A stretch of 6,495 bases of DNA, from NCBI GenBank assembly GCA_902494585.1, contig CABUUD010000102.1, positions 1 to 6,495 on the forward strand. Reading direction: 5' to 3'. The translations under genes and the position numbers were made by a program. The stretch is from an uncultured Collinsella sp. (lineage in GTDB: Bacteria; Actinomycetota; Coriobacteriia; Coriobacteriales; Coriobacteriaceae). Positions 5,921 through 6,495 of this stretch are shown one piece after another. The notes beneath the pieces are model-generated. The model did not search any database, had not been told where the DNA came from, and was given only the letters and a program-made list of their open reading frames with translations. Within the stretch, counting starts at the first letter, position 1. Each line of letters starts with the position of its first letter.

Positions 5921-6495
5921 ATGAGATTGATACACAACAGCCGTCTGCCGCAGTTTCGCACTCCGTTTGGCGCTGTGACCACTGGAACTTCCGTTTCGCT
6001 CTCGGTGATTTTGGAGGATGCCGACCCCAACCAGGCAACGCTTACCCTGCGTACCTGGGTCGATGAAATCGGTGAGTCTCTGTATCCCATGACGCACGAG
6101 GGCGACGGCATATTTACCGTAGAGCTTTAGTGCACCGAGCCCTGTCTTATTTGGTACAGCTTTATCTGCAACATCGAGGGCCAGCCCGAGGTCCGCTTGG
6201 GTGCACCGCAGGGTCGCACCGGTGGCGAGGGTGTGACCTACGATTACGCCGAGGTCCCGTCGTTCCAGATTACCGTCTACAAGCATCGCGAGAACCGTCC
6301 CACCTGGTACGAGCGGGGCATGGTCTACCAGATCTTCCCCGACCGCTATGCCCGCGACGAAAACTGGCGCGAGCGAACGCTGGCCGAAGTTGAAAAACCG
6401 CGCAACGGAATCCAGCGCCGCATGGTCGAGGACTGGAACGAACCGCCCGAGTACGAGCGTGCCGAAGACGGCTCCATCAAGACCTGGGATTTTTA
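5921..6495 (+). pseudogene. GH13 alpha-glucan hydrolase (neopullulanase/alpha-amylase-like), 5' part, interrupted by an in-frame TAG; 3' end outside window
   Basis: The frame starts at ATG 5921 with MRLIHNSRLPQFRTPFGAV, a typical opening of the N-terminal beta-sandwich domain of neopullulanase-type GH13 enzymes. Codon 70 (6128-6130) is TAG. The same frame then stays open for the remaining 121 codons to the window edge and reads as the natural continuation: CTEPCLIWYSFIC completes the sandwich, and PTWYERGMVYQIFPDRYARDE (codons 127-147) contains the YQIFPDR motif at the first strand of the GH13 catalytic barrel. The later stretch around WNEPPEYERAEDGSIKTWDF also fits the family. No frameshift is needed, so a single base substitution is the simplest cause. 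The product as written would be a 69-residue fragment without a catalytic domain. The alternatives are a sequencing or assembly error, a strain-specific nonsense mutation, or amber read-through. It has its own candidate promoter after the glgA terminator. The predicted role is cytoplasmic hydrolysis of maltodextrin or glycogen, since no signal peptide is seen. Confidence 0.75.

Noticed and set aside
5831..6286. Antisense frame opposite the GH13 start (151 codons)
   Set aside because: It has no recognisable domain, overlaps the promoter and N-terminus of GH13, and has no supporting start signals.
6130..6393. Forward 87-codon frame just after the amber codon
   Set aside because: It is in a different frame from the GH13 gene, with Arg/Pro/Leu-rich shadow composition; the GH13 frame itself continues open through this stretch with family motifs.

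Overview
This window is a glycogen-metabolism gene cluster, all on the + strand. In order it holds the 3' part of glycogen phosphorylase (glgP), glgC (ADP-glucose pyrophosphorylase), glgD (its non-catalytic paralogue), glgA (GT5 glycogen synthase with a very long low-complexity tail), a terminator, and the 5' part of a GH13 alpha-glucan hydrolase gene interrupted by an in-frame amber codon. GC content is high, with strong G/C preference at third codon positions. A glgC-glgD pair is typical of Firmicutes and some gut Actinobacteria. Combined with the high GC and U-poor hairpins, this suggests a gut Coriobacteriia member such as Collinsella. That assignment is inference from style and content, not a database match.

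Layout: positions 1-963 are glgP; 964-1071 is a spacer with two hairpins and a near-duplicated ribosome-loading site; 1072-2220 is glgC; 2225-3352 is glgD, only 4 nt after glgC; 3353-3442 is a spacer with a perfect 12-bp hairpin; 3443-5701 is glgA; 5702-5920 is a spacer with a terminator, a candidate promoter containing a palindrome, and a leader hairpin; 5921-6495 is the GH13 gene, which runs off the window.

How the genes fit together: GlgC, probably in complex with GlgD, makes ADP-glucose from glucose-1-phosphate and ATP. GlgA polymerises ADP-glucose into alpha-1,4-glucan, and GlgP releases glucose-1-phosphate back from the polymer. The GH13 enzyme would hydrolyse alpha-glucans and appears to be a separate transcription unit. 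No branching enzyme (glgB) or debranching enzyme (glgX) gene is visible here.

The two points most worth following are the roughly 265-residue histone-H1-like tail on GlgA, built from alternating acidic and basic blocks, and the TAG codon at codon 70 of an otherwise open GH13 frame. No wholly new multi-gene system is evident.
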